Positions 1 through 5,511 of a stretch of 5,511 bases of DNA are shown here, in pieces. The stretch lies in assembly GCA_030837935.1 (NCBI GenBank), contig JAUQXU010000461.1, positions 1 to 5,511 on the forward strand, given 5' to 3'. A program made the translations under genes and the position numbers. Positions within the stretch are counted from its first letter, which is position 1. The number at the start of each line of letters is the position of its first letter. This DNA comes from Candidatus Brocadia sp. GTDB taxonomy: Bacteria > Planctomycetota > Brocadiia > Brocadiales > Brocadiaceae. The notes beneath the pieces were generated by a model. The model was given only the letters and a program-made list of their open reading frames with translations. It ran no database searches and was not told where the DNA came from.

Positions 1-2
1 AC

Positions 3-158
3 TTTCATACTTGCCGGAAAATTGAGTTCCATCGGCAAAGAGGTTTTTGTTTTTTTGGGAATACGATATTTGTTATTCAGTACCAAGTAACTCTTTTTGG
101 TGGCGAGTAAAGCAGAGGCGCTAATTGGATTTCTATGATGCCTATGCTTCTCCGCCCC
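3..158 (-). other. Doubtful open frame running off the left edge, possibly part of a repeat
   Basis: The minus strand is open for 52 codons from just after a TAA (complement of 159-161) to the left edge. It reads basic and proline-containing, with segments KHRHHRNPISAS, NKYRIPKKTKTS and MELNFPAS. The only in-frame ATG is at 32-30; TTG codons are the other possible starts, and no convincing ribosome binding site precedes any of them. The + strand is also open over 1-90 and ends in TAA, with a readable tail (ILAGKLSSIGKEVF). Open frames on both strands suggest either the end of an upstream + strand gene or a conserved dispersed repeat that gene callers mark as short hypothetical proteins. I have an impression of having seen this text in anammox genomes, but that is recall and unverified. 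No function is proposed. Confidence 0.25.
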
Positions 159-223
159 TTAAAAATTCTGTACAGTGGGATTTTTCCAATACAGCATTAA
201 ACAGATTTTTTCTTACACCATTT

Positions 224-230
224 AAGGAGA
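224..230 (+). promoter_or_regulatory. Ribosome binding site of the amine oxidase
   Basis: AAGGAGA lies six bases before the ATG at 237, an ideal Shine-Dalgarno match and spacing. It fixes that start codon. No clear -35/-10 pair was found between 91 and 223. Confidence 0.8.
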
Positions 231-236
231 CATCTC

Positions 237-1940
237 ATGCCTGAACATTTTGATTGTATTGTTTTGGGGGCTGGTATTGCGGGTGTTACAGCCGCCAGAG
301 AATTGAAAAACAAAGGGAAAAAGGTTTTAATACTGGAAGCCACAAAACATGTTGGTGGGAGAATGCGCTCAAATGAGGATTTTGTTCTTACCAATGATGG
401 CAGCGAGATAAGAAAGGGATTCCCGATTGAGGAAGGGGCACTTTTTATACATGTTAAGGACGGTAGCCCCTACGGAAAATATGGGGAAGAAATAAAGCAA
501 CAAGGCTTCGAGCGCATTGGGTTTAATAAAGGAACCAAGGTTCGGGTTGCCTATCCGGGGGACTCAGACCAGGAAAATTGGGGATTTCCCCCACCCGCCA
601 TGTATGCACATGTTTATGATTCTGACTTAGGCAAATTGGGCGATATATACAATTTCAACCCTAAAAGTAAAAATAGCTTGTTTGATAAGATCAAGAAGTT
701 TGATCTCAACAAAGATGATCAAACGGCAGGAAAACTTGTTAAAACTTTAGCGTATACGGGAAAGGCGAAACCCATGTCCTATTACGCCATCTCTGCACAT
801 ACCCCTGGAATTTTAGCCCCGGGAGCTGAAAAATTTAAGCTTAGTCCGCCTAATCATGCTGGTGATCAATGGTGTGAGCCGGTGAATGATAACATCAGTG
901 TGGCAGGGTTAAAAGTGGATAAAGTCCCGGAACAAATATTTGATGAAAAATCAGAGTATCGATTGTGTAGAAAAGAGGGGCACGATACGGTAATCTGCCG
1001 TTTTGACGAATTACCTAACGCTATTTTAAAAGAATTTCTGGAAAAGCAAGCGGATAAAATACCGGGGGAGATACTTTATGAACATGAAGTTATTAAGGTG
1101 GAGCAACTGGATAATGGCGTAAGGGTAACAACAGGAAACGGAAAAGATTTTACAGCCGATTCTTTAATTTGTACCTTCTCAGTTGGAATACTTATGCATA
1201 AAGGTCCTCAAATTTTTGGGCAATTCTTTCCTGAAGAGAAACGGAATGCCTTTAAAATCATAAAACCAGGACCGATTGCAAAAGTAAGCATACAATTCAA
1301 GGATTGTGTTTGGGACTACAATCAGCAGGTAAATAATCTAGATAATGGAATGGCTATCCTGATTAATCCAAGAGGGCCAGACCAAAAAATTTTGGGGCTC
1401 GCAGATAAGGGATTACCGCGAACGTTCTTTACCTCCTTTCCCAATCTTGAAAACGGTCCTTATGTAATCACGGCTTTACTCATGGGAGTTGATTACCTAA
1501 TCATGAAGGATGCTGATGATAAAAAGGCGGCAGAAATAATGTTTCGGAGTATAGAAAAAATATACAACAGCAATCCGGCGGGAAACCCCTGGGACTGGAA
1601 AAAAATGTTGGTATGGAAAAGCGAAAATGAACCAAATGTATACCGTACGGATTGGGGAAAAGATCCATGGACGCGGTGTGGTAATTCTTATATAAGTTAT
1701 GGAAAGAGTATCGCAGAAATTAAAATAGTGCGGGAAGCCTTAAAAAACCCGCTTACAACGCTTCCTGTTTTCTGGGCAGGTGAAGCTACTGCCCCTGCAT
1801 ACAACAACCGGTACCAACCTTTGTCGGTTCATGGAGCGTATATCAGTGGAATAGAGGTAGCAAAAGATGTGAATAGATTTTTAAAGAACAGACAAGACAT
1901 GGCTTCCTTTGGGCAATATTACACCAATAAATATAAATGA
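237..1940 (+). CDS. FAD-dependent amine oxidase (flavin monoamine/polyamine oxidase family)
   Basis: Predicted flavoprotein oxidising an amine to an imine or aldehyde with FAD; the substrate cannot be read from sequence. The N-terminus has the Rossmann motif GAGIAG (residues 11-16), the ribose-binding acidic residue E34 in LILEA, and the second FAD motif GGRMRS (40-45). EEGALFIH is the family's EEGA-x-W/F-IH stretch. The C-terminus has WGKDPW...GNSY (473-485) and the FAD-closing block AGEAT (514-518) followed by SVHGAYISG (530-538), both typical of the monoamine/polyamine oxidase fold. At 567 residues it is somewhat longer than common bacterial members (roughly 450-500), and the extra length seems to lie in residues 70-240, in the substrate-domain half. 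There is no signal peptide or membrane anchor, so it is probably cytoplasmic. The next gene is 152 bases away, so it appears to stand alone. Phytoene desaturase-like or amino-acid oxidase activity is the main alternative within the same superfamily. Confidence 0.92.
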   Translation: MPEHFDCIVLGAGIAGVTAARELKNKGKKVLILEATKHVGGRMRSNEDFVLTNDGSEIRKGFPIEEGALFIHVKDGSPYGKYGEEIKQQGFERIGFNKGTKVRVAYPGDSDQENWGFPPPAMYAHVYDSDLGKLGDIYNFNPKSKNSLFDKIKKFDLNKDDQTAGKLVKTLAYTGKAKPMSYYAISAHTPGILAPGAEKFKLSPPNHAGDQWCEPVNDNISVAGLKVDKVPEQIFDEKSEYRLCRKEGHDTVICRFDELPNAILKEFLEKQADKIPGEILYEHEVIKVEQLDNGVRVTTGNGKDFTADSLICTFSVGILMHKGPQIFGQFFPEEKRNAFKIIKPGPIAKVSIQFKDCVWDYNQQVNNLDNGMAILINPRGPDQKILGLADKGLPRTFFTSFPNLENGPYVITALLMGVDYLIMKDADDKKAAEIMFRSIEKIYNSNPAGNPWDWKKMLVWKSENEPNVYRTDWGKDPWTRCGNSYISYGKSIAEIKIVREALKNPLTTLPVFWAGEATAPAYNNRYQPLSVHGAYISGIEVAKDVNRFLKNRQDMASFGQYYTNKYK

Positions 1941-2030
1941 ATGTATGACGAATAGCATCCTGTCTGATTTATTTGTTGCGAAGATAGCGTGGATCAAATG
2001 GGGCCAAACCTTGATTTGTGATTAACTTTC

Positions 2031-2059
2031 TTGACTCTATGAGGAATTGATATTACTTT
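2031..2059 (+). promoter_or_regulatory. Possible sigma-70-type promoter for the coiled-coil membrane protein
   Basis: TTGACT at 2031-2036 matches five of six bases of the -35 consensus. It is followed after 17 bases by TACTTT (2054-2059), a weak -10 matching only three of six. The position, about 35 bases before the ATG at 2093, is sensible. No terminator was seen after the preceding gene, so read-through cannot be excluded. Confidence 0.35.
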
Positions 2060-2075
2060 ATGCATAATCATTATC
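2057..2075 (+). promoter_or_regulatory. Fur-box-like palindrome
   Basis: The core ATAATCATTAT (2064-2074) is a perfect palindrome around a central C. The 19-base window matches the classical Fur consensus GATAATGATAATCATTATC at 14 positions, with the whole right half intact. It overlaps the end of the putative -10 and sits just before the ribosome binding site, where a repressor would block transcription. A/T-rich palindromes occur by chance in a genome of this composition, so regulation by iron is only a suggestion. Confidence 0.3.
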
Positions 2076-2092
2076 AAAGAGGAGAATAAGCT

Positions 2093-3499
2093 ATGCCGCA
2101 ATTATTTGATGTACTCTTTGATGACCTGAGGTCATGTAAGAACAAGGTAAACCGCCTTCTTGGTGCAGGCCTTTTGTTTGCCCTGATTGCCCATTTCTAC
2201 GTAGTGGAACCGTATTTTGAATATAAAGAGCAAGAGCCCAGATTAAAAAAATCATTAGACGAAAAGAAAATACAGTTTGATCAACTATCAGGTCAGGCAG
2301 AGCGTATTGCAAACCTGAGCCAAAATATCAAGGCAAATCAGGCTAATATTGAAAATAAGATAAAGGATTTTCCCCAACATCTGAGAGGAATATTGTCAGA
2401 TCTCTGGAATGTCTTTCATTCTGAGTCATCTTCTAACACATCTAATCGATCAACACACATCCAGCAGTCAGCCCCTGTGCAACAATCAATTAATATTCAG
2501 CAACCTATTGCTAATATGCCACTTAATGTTCAGCAGTCTGGATCTATAAAGATTGGGGATTTTTTCTTGCCGTCTGATGTTACTACATTTAATAATGGTG
2601 TACATTGGTATATTGAGACATGGTTTAATAATTTGCTCAATGATATTAGGGAAGGAATCGAGGAGCCAATCAAGCAAGTTAAAATAACATCGGATATGGT
2701 TGGAGATATTGATTTACAGAATGTAACTCAGCAAGGAATTAAGGATATTCAAAAGTATATCGATAGAGTCGAAAAAGAAAACCCGAATTTTTGGCATAGT
2801 TATTCTGGTCCGAGAGGTAAATTAGATGTAGCTCAAGAGCTTCAAAATGAAGTAAAAAAGTCATTTGGATCGCTGGAGGAGAAGGTTAATATCCTCGTTG
2901 GAAGGCTAAAAGAAGCCGTAAAAGTGCAAAAAGAAGAATTGGACAAGATGAATAATGATATGACGAAATTGCAAGATAGCAAAGATAAATTAGACTCCCG
3001 GCTTAGTTCGCTTGAATCACCATTTGGACGGATTCCTGCTGATCTTCCAGACCTCATCAAGTTATTTCCTATCATTATAGTAGGCTTGATGGTAACTGTT
3101 ATGGTTACTCTTCACAAGAGCAAGAGTTTATATTCAGTACTTTGGGAGGAATATAAAAAGAATACTAGCGAGGTTGATGTAAAAGCATTTCAGGGACAGA
3201 CAGATTGCTGGTATCTGCCACCTTACTCGAGCCTTTTTCATCCTATGGTATTAGTAATTCTCATAGCCATCATTATAGGCATTTTCGTTCGTGCTTGTTT
3301 ACTCGTCATCTCAGAACCCGACTTATTTACTTCATTGACTGGTGAAGCCCAGTCTCTCAGAAAGAATCTATTTATAGGTACCTATATAGCCGGAGCCCTG
3401 GCTATCCTTGGTTGCTTATGGTTTATTGGGAAGATATTTATAAGAGATAATCGTTCACAACAGAATATGCAAAGTGCGCAAGAGAAAAAGCTTATTTAA
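2093..3499 (+). CDS. Multi-pass membrane protein with coiled coils, unknown function
   Basis: I do not recognise a family. The 468-residue protein has a hydrophobic helix at about 22-38, then a charged, coiled-coil-like stretch (45-92). A low-complexity segment follows with four I/VQQ units at 123-125, 129-131, 135-137 and 146-148, the first three at an exact six-residue step. Next come a soluble domain (150-240, with HWYIETWFNN) and a second heptad-rich coiled coil (about 245-308). Three more membrane helices lie at about 321-340, 385-406 and 426-446, before a short polar tail. The likely topology puts residues 40-320 on one side of the membrane as a large coiled-coil loop. The start is fixed by GAGGAG at 2079-2084, eight bases before the ATG. 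No catalytic motif is visible. A structural, tethering or sensory membrane role is possible, but this is inferred from architecture only. No neighbour supports a specific process. Confidence 0.85.
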   Translation: MPQLFDVLFDDLRSCKNKVNRLLGAGLLFALIAHFYVVEPYFEYKEQEPRLKKSLDEKKIQFDQLSGQAERIANLSQNIKANQANIENKIKDFPQHLRGILSDLWNVFHSESSSNTSNRSTHIQQSAPVQQSINIQQPIANMPLNVQQSGSIKIGDFFLPSDVTTFNNGVHWYIETWFNNLLNDIREGIEEPIKQVKITSDMVGDIDLQNVTQQGIKDIQKYIDRVEKENPNFWHSYSGPRGKLDVAQELQNEVKKSFGSLEEKVNILVGRLKEAVKVQKEELDKMNNDMTKLQDSKDKLDSRLSSLESPFGRIPADLPDLIKLFPIIIVGLMVTVMVTLHKSKSLYSVLWEEYKKNTSEVDVKAFQGQTDCWYLPPYSSLFHPMVLVILIAIIIGIFVRACLLVISEPDLFTSLTGEAQSLRKNLFIGTYIAGALAILGCLWFIGKIFIRDNRSQQNMQSAQEKKLI

Positions 3500-3633
3500 C
3501 CACGGATAAACACTGATGAGCATTTATCAAAATAATTTAAAGGGTCTTCTAAGTTTTATGTAGGTAAAACTGTAATAGGTTCTCAAGAATATGAATGCCG
3601 TGATAGAGGAAATAAAATGTGTGGTTGAAGCCA
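3500..3633. other. Non-coding spacer with two small hairpins
   Basis: No gene is visible. Just after the stop codon, GATAAA (3505-3510) pairs with TTTATC (3523-3528), followed by an A/T-rich run; this could be a weak terminator. A perfect seven-base-pair hairpin spans 3552-3571 (AGTTTTA...TAAAACT, six-base loop) and is not followed by a T run. The sequence ACCACGGATAAACACTGAT at the start resembles a motif I associate with intergenic spacers of many environmental bacterial genomes; this is recall only. Confidence 0.4.
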
Positions 3634-3699
3634 CCCCCTTCACCCCCGCCAGCGGGGGACAGTAGCTGTTTGTCCCTCTCGCGAGGGGGGTAAAGGGGG
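3634..3699. repeat. C/G-rich inverted repeat forming a compact branched palindrome
   Basis: The left arm (3634-3660, starting CCCCCTTCACCCCC) pairs with the right arm (3672-3699, ending GGGGGGTAAAGGGGG) with few mismatches. Each arm is itself a palindrome: CCCCCGC-CA-GCGGGGG on the left and CCCTCTCGCGAGGGGG on the right, the latter with one G-T pair. GGGACA and TGTCCC (3657-3661 region and 3671-3676) close the centre. Such nested symmetry is typical of mobile palindromic intergenic elements (REP/MITE-like), and its composition differs sharply from the surrounding A/T-rich spacer. It could also act as a strong RNA structure. There is no transposase here. Confidence 0.7.
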
Positions 3700-3767
3700 A
3701 AATTCTTCTTAAATTTTCAAACGGACCTCATATAAATAAAGAAAAATTGTAATTATGGAGGAGAATT

Positions 3768-3845
3768 ATGATTATCAATATTTGGACGAAAAAGTATATG
3801 TTAAGACCTGTGGCTTATTGCAGAAGCGGGTGCTTGTTACAATAA
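3768..3845 (+). CDS. Possible 25-residue peptide or gene remnant
   Basis: GGAGGAG at 3757-3763 stands four bases before the ATG at 3768, one of the best ribosome binding sites in the window. The frame gives 25 residues beginning MIINIWTKKYML and containing a CRSGC motif, then TAA. No family is recognised. The frame stops immediately before the long inverted repeat at 3851, so it may be the head of a gene whose remainder was lost when the repeat arrived. The other overlapping frame (ATG at 3755) lacks a proper ribosome binding site and reads through the repeat, so I prefer this one. It may not be expressed at all. Confidence 0.25.
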   Translation: MIINIWTKKYMLRPVAYCRSGCLLQ

Positions 3846-3850
3846 TAGTT

Positions 3851-3951
3851 CACCGCAAAGCCACAAAAGACGTGGAGAAAATAATGAAAAATCAGAAAGA
3901 TCATATTCTTTTCGCAGCAATAATCTTTGCGAACTTTGCATCTCTGTGGTG
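3851..3951. repeat. Long imperfect inverted repeat (CACCGCAAAG ... GTGGTG element)
   Basis: The outer arms are CACCGCAAAGCCAC (from 3851) and the imperfect complement in CTTTGCATCTCTGTGGTG (ending 3951). Together they form arms of roughly 28 bases with several mismatches. Inside, TTCGCA (3911-3916) pairs exactly with TGCGAA (3928-3933), and CCAC/GTGG flank 3861-3875. This is the pattern of a common intergenic element of the type 'accgcaaag-acgc...gcgtctctgcggtg' found in environmental bacteria (family recall, not checked). The arms look degraded compared with that pattern. The open frame crossing it (3755-3952) ends exactly at the outer arm and is a product of the repeat. Confidence 0.6.
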
Positions 3952-3979
3952 ATCCAGGTTTTTTAAATACTTGCTAAAA

Positions 3980-4282
3980 ATGGGAAAGATAATCTGTCTC
4001 TCTTTCGTCACTGCCTCGGTCTCTTTTGCTGTAACGGAAACAAAGCTCTTTTTACCGTTGCGGGAATGGGTGAAGGGGAAAAATTCTTTCTTAGGCGAGT
4101 TATTGTCCTGCGGGTATTGTTTTTGTCATTGGATGGCCTTTGCATTGGTGGCAATCTATCTGCCCAAACTTTTTGAAGCATGGTGGCTATTGGATTATTT
4201 TTTCACTGCATTGGTCATTGCCTGGCTGGGTGCTTTTCAGTGGGCATTGATGTGCTGGTTGATGGATAAAGCGGGAAAATAA
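3980..4282 (+). CDS. Small membrane protein, DUF1360-like
   Basis: This 100-residue protein has a hydrophobic N-terminal segment (about 4-19), then LFLPLREWVKGK, then the cysteine/histidine motif SCGYCFCHW (43-51). One or two more membrane helices follow (about 52-65 and 70-94), rich in tryptophan. The order of N-terminal helix, 'PLREW', 'LLSC-x-x-C-x-x-HW', then hydrophobic C-terminus fits the DUF1360 family of small membrane proteins of unknown function. The Cys/His motif could bind a metal or undergo redox change, but that is inference. No ribosome binding site is clear. I chose the ATG at 3980; the in-frame TTG at 3971 would add three residues. It begins just after the inverted repeat ending at 3951, so it may lack its native promoter. 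The next frame starts 53 bases downstream, so co-transcription with it is possible. Confidence 0.72.
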   Translation: MGKIICLSFVTASVSFAVTETKLFLPLREWVKGKNSFLGELLSCGYCFCHWMAFALVAIYLPKLFEAWWLLDYFFTALVIAWLGAFQWALMCWLMDKAGK

Positions 4283-4335
4283 AGATAGCAGTATCAATAT
4301 CCAAGTTTCTACAAAGTTATTGACAGGAGGGTACG

Positions 4336-4570
4336 ATGGGCGGTAGTAGTATATTTTTAGGCATTGTTCGAGACGGAAAGTTTTCAGGTATTAGAACCTT
4401 ACCGTGACGTTAGCGACATGGTCAGATTAACGAGCATGCCAATGCAGACTGCTCAACCACCTGAGAGCAAAGAGATACGGCTTAGCGAATATGAATGTCA
4501 ATTAAATATCAATAAAAGAAAGGCATTGAAATGGCTAAAAAATTATCTAATACAAAGACCGAAGATATAG
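4336..4570 (+). pseudogene. Possible frameshifted small gene upstream of the subtilase
   Basis: An excellent ribosome binding site (CAGGAGGG, 4324-4331) precedes the ATG at 4336, but this frame stops after 23 codons (begins MGGSSIFLGIVRDGKF, TGA at 4405-4407). The +1 frame is open from 4361 to the TAG at 4568-4570 and reads like real protein (YRDVSDMVRL, then QTAQPPESKEIRLSEYE), yet its only early start is a TTG at 4364 with no ribosome binding site. The simplest reading is one small gene, start at 4336, broken by an indel between about 4365 and 4404. A sequencing error would look the same. The tail after LSEYE is basic and low-complexity and overlaps the subtilase start by 40 bases, so the original C-terminus may also be lost. 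The product is not recognised. Two independent tiny peptides are the alternative. Confidence 0.35.
4516..4523 (+). promoter_or_regulatory. Ribosome binding site of the subtilase
   Basis: AAGAAAGG ends seven bases before the ATG at 4531. An in-frame TAA at 4513-4515 means no earlier start is possible, so the start codon is firm. The site lies inside the preceding open frame, which suggests translational coupling if that frame is translated. Confidence 0.6.
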
Positions 4571-5511
4571 GACGATACGTTTGGCGAGGTGGCAAGAAAA
4601 TTGAACTGGAGAAGGAGGATGACCGCTTTACTGTCATACCTTCTAGTCCAGAACAGCTTGAACGATTACGTGGCGTGCCTGGCGTCCGGGATATTAAGCC
4701 TGTTACCAATCAGGTATTTAAAGTCGAAACAACTACGACAGAACGTGATTCAACAATGGATGTATTGCGCTCCGATACGTTCAAGACTGTTGCCCACCAT
4801 GCCTATCGTCCAAAAGGTACCGAGGGTACCGTGTTCTATCTAACCGACAAGATCATCGTACGCTTTGATCCAAAGGCGACCAGCACACAGATCGATAAGT
4901 TGTTGGAAAAATATGGATTGAAGGTGCTTAAAGACTACGAAGGAGAGGTCAATACTTTTTTGCTGCAGGTGACGACGAGCAGTGGGGAAAATCCTATCAA
5001 GGTGGCCAACCGTTTAGCAGAAGAGAAGATAATTATGTCTGCTGAACCAAATATGGTTAATCGCTTTCAACCGGCGTTCATTCCCACCGACGGCTATTTT
5101 CGCCGGCAATGGCACTTGAATGCGAAAAAGAGGCCGCAGCTTGTTGCAGAAGCTTCGGTAAGTGCCCCGGCGGCCTGGGATGTGACGCGTGGAGAGCGTA
5201 GTATTGTGGTTGCAGTAGTGGATGATGGATTTGATCTCGGTCATCCGGATTTCCAGGGTGACGGTAAGGTAGTTTTTCCAAAGGATTATGTGGATGGTGA
5301 TGGCAGCCCATTTCCCGAATCTCACGCAGGAGATTATCACGGTACTCCCTGTGCCGGTGTGGCAATTGCTGAAAGCAATGGACGGGGAGTTGTGGGTGTG
5401 GCTCATGGTTGTGCCTTTATGCCGGTACGTTTCCCCTTGTCTGCTGACGATGATCTGTTGATTGAAATCTTCGAGGAAGTCGGTTCGAGAGCTGATGTAA
5501 TTTCCTGCAGC
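4531..5511 (+). CDS. Kexin-like S8 serine protease (subtilase), cut by the right edge
   Basis: The first 327 residues of a subtilisin-fold serine endopeptidase. The catalytic Asp is D231 in VAVVDDGFDLGHPDF and the catalytic His is H270 in DYHGTPCAGV. The final ADVISCS begins the strand before the oxyanion region, while the oxyanion residue and catalytic Ser lie beyond the window. DDG in place of D-S/T-G, with HGTPCAG and ISCS, points to the kexin/furin-like side of family S8. The N-terminus lacks a signal peptide, which is unusual for a secreted subtilase. Residues 15-67 (RYVWRGGKKIEL..., then an LRGVPGV turn) form one small domain. Residues 104-182 (KIIVRFDPKA...NRLAEEK...AEPNMV) resemble an I9-type inhibitory propeptide. 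The gene is GC-richer than the rest of the window. It probably acts in the cytoplasm as a regulated protease. The protease call is secure; partners and substrate are unknown. Confidence 0.93.
   Translation, partial: MAKKLSNTKTEDIGRYVWRGGKKIELEKEDDRFTVIPSSPEQLERLRGVPGVRDIKPVTNQVFKVETTTTERDSTMDVLRSDTFKTVAHHAYRPKGTEGTVFYLTDKIIVRFDPKATSTQIDKLLEKYGLKVLKDYEGEVNTFLLQVTTSSGENPIKVANRLAEEKIIMSAEPNMVNRFQPAFIPTDGYFRRQWHLNAKKRPQLVAEASVSAPAAWDVTRGERSIVVAVVDDGFDLGHPDFQGDGKVVFPKDYVDGDGSPFPESHAGDYHGTPCAGVAIAESNGRGVVGVAHGCAFMPVRFPLSADDDLLIEIFEEVGSRADVISCS

Noticed and set aside
167..208. LexA-like box around CTGTACAG
   Set aside because: The CTGT and ACAG halves are adjacent rather than spaced as in a known SOS box, and the flanking bases do not fit.
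2842..3075. Minus-strand frame of 77 codons
   Set aside because: It is antisense to the second coiled coil of the membrane protein, and its serine/leucine-rich text follows from the complement of lysine/glutamate codons.
3755..3952. 65-codon + strand frame starting at ATG 3755
   Set aside because: It runs through the inverted repeat and stops at its outer arm. The ribosome binding site there serves the ATG at 3768 in another frame, and the protein has no recognisable features.
3620..3955. CRISPR array
   Set aside because: The repeats are two different inverted repeats, each present once. There are no regularly spaced direct repeats or spacers.
4813..4831. Short direct repeat GGTACCG-AG-GGTACCG
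   Set aside because: It is inside the subtilase coding frame and simply encodes Gly-Thr-Glu-Gly-Thr-Val. One chance repeat of seven bases needs no further explanation.
5014..5406. Minus-strand frames of 130 and 95 codons
   Set aside because: They lie antisense to the catalytic domain of the subtilase, whose motifs (DDG, HGTPCAG) prove the + frame. The histidine- and proline-rich text is typical of a shadow frame.

Overview
The window (5511 bases, read as a bacterial chromosome fragment) carries three well-supported genes, all on the + strand: a flavin amine oxidase, a multi-pass coiled-coil membrane protein, and a kexin-like subtilase that runs off the right edge. A small DUF1360-like membrane protein is likely. 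Between the genes lie structured, repeat-like spacers. Hand counts on 120-base samples give about 35-37% GC for the first two genes and about 58% in part of the subtilase. The palindromic spacers, strong Shine-Dalgarno sites and an N-terminally extended subtilase suggest an environmental bacterium, possibly an anammox-type planctomycete (Brocadia/Kuenenia/Jettenia group). This rests on impression; no taxonomic marker is present.

Layout. Positions 1-236 hold no convincing gene, but both strands stay open there (minus 3-158, plus 1-90), and the stretch may be a dispersed repeat or the end of an upstream gene. Positions 237-1940 encode the FAD amine oxidase. A 152-base gap follows, with a promoter-like sequence and a Fur-box-like palindrome. 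Positions 2093-3499 encode a four-helix membrane protein with coiled coils and a glutamine-pair repeat, of unknown function. Positions 3500-3979 are mostly non-coding: two simple hairpins, a compact C/G-rich inverted repeat (3634-3699), a 25-codon frame with a very good ribosome binding site (3768-3845), and a second long inverted repeat (3851-3951). Positions 3980-4282 encode the CxxCxxH-type small membrane protein. Positions 4336-4570 look like a small gene broken by a frameshift, directly ahead of the subtilase at 4531, which is cut by the window edge after its catalytic Asp and His.

The genes do not form an obvious single pathway. Large spacers separate the amine oxidase, the coiled-coil protein and the small membrane protein, so they are probably independent units. 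The only tight coupling is between the broken small frame and the subtilase, which overlap by 40 bases. That pair is the best candidate for a dedicated system, of a cytoplasmic regulated-protease kind, but the decisive downstream part lies outside the window.
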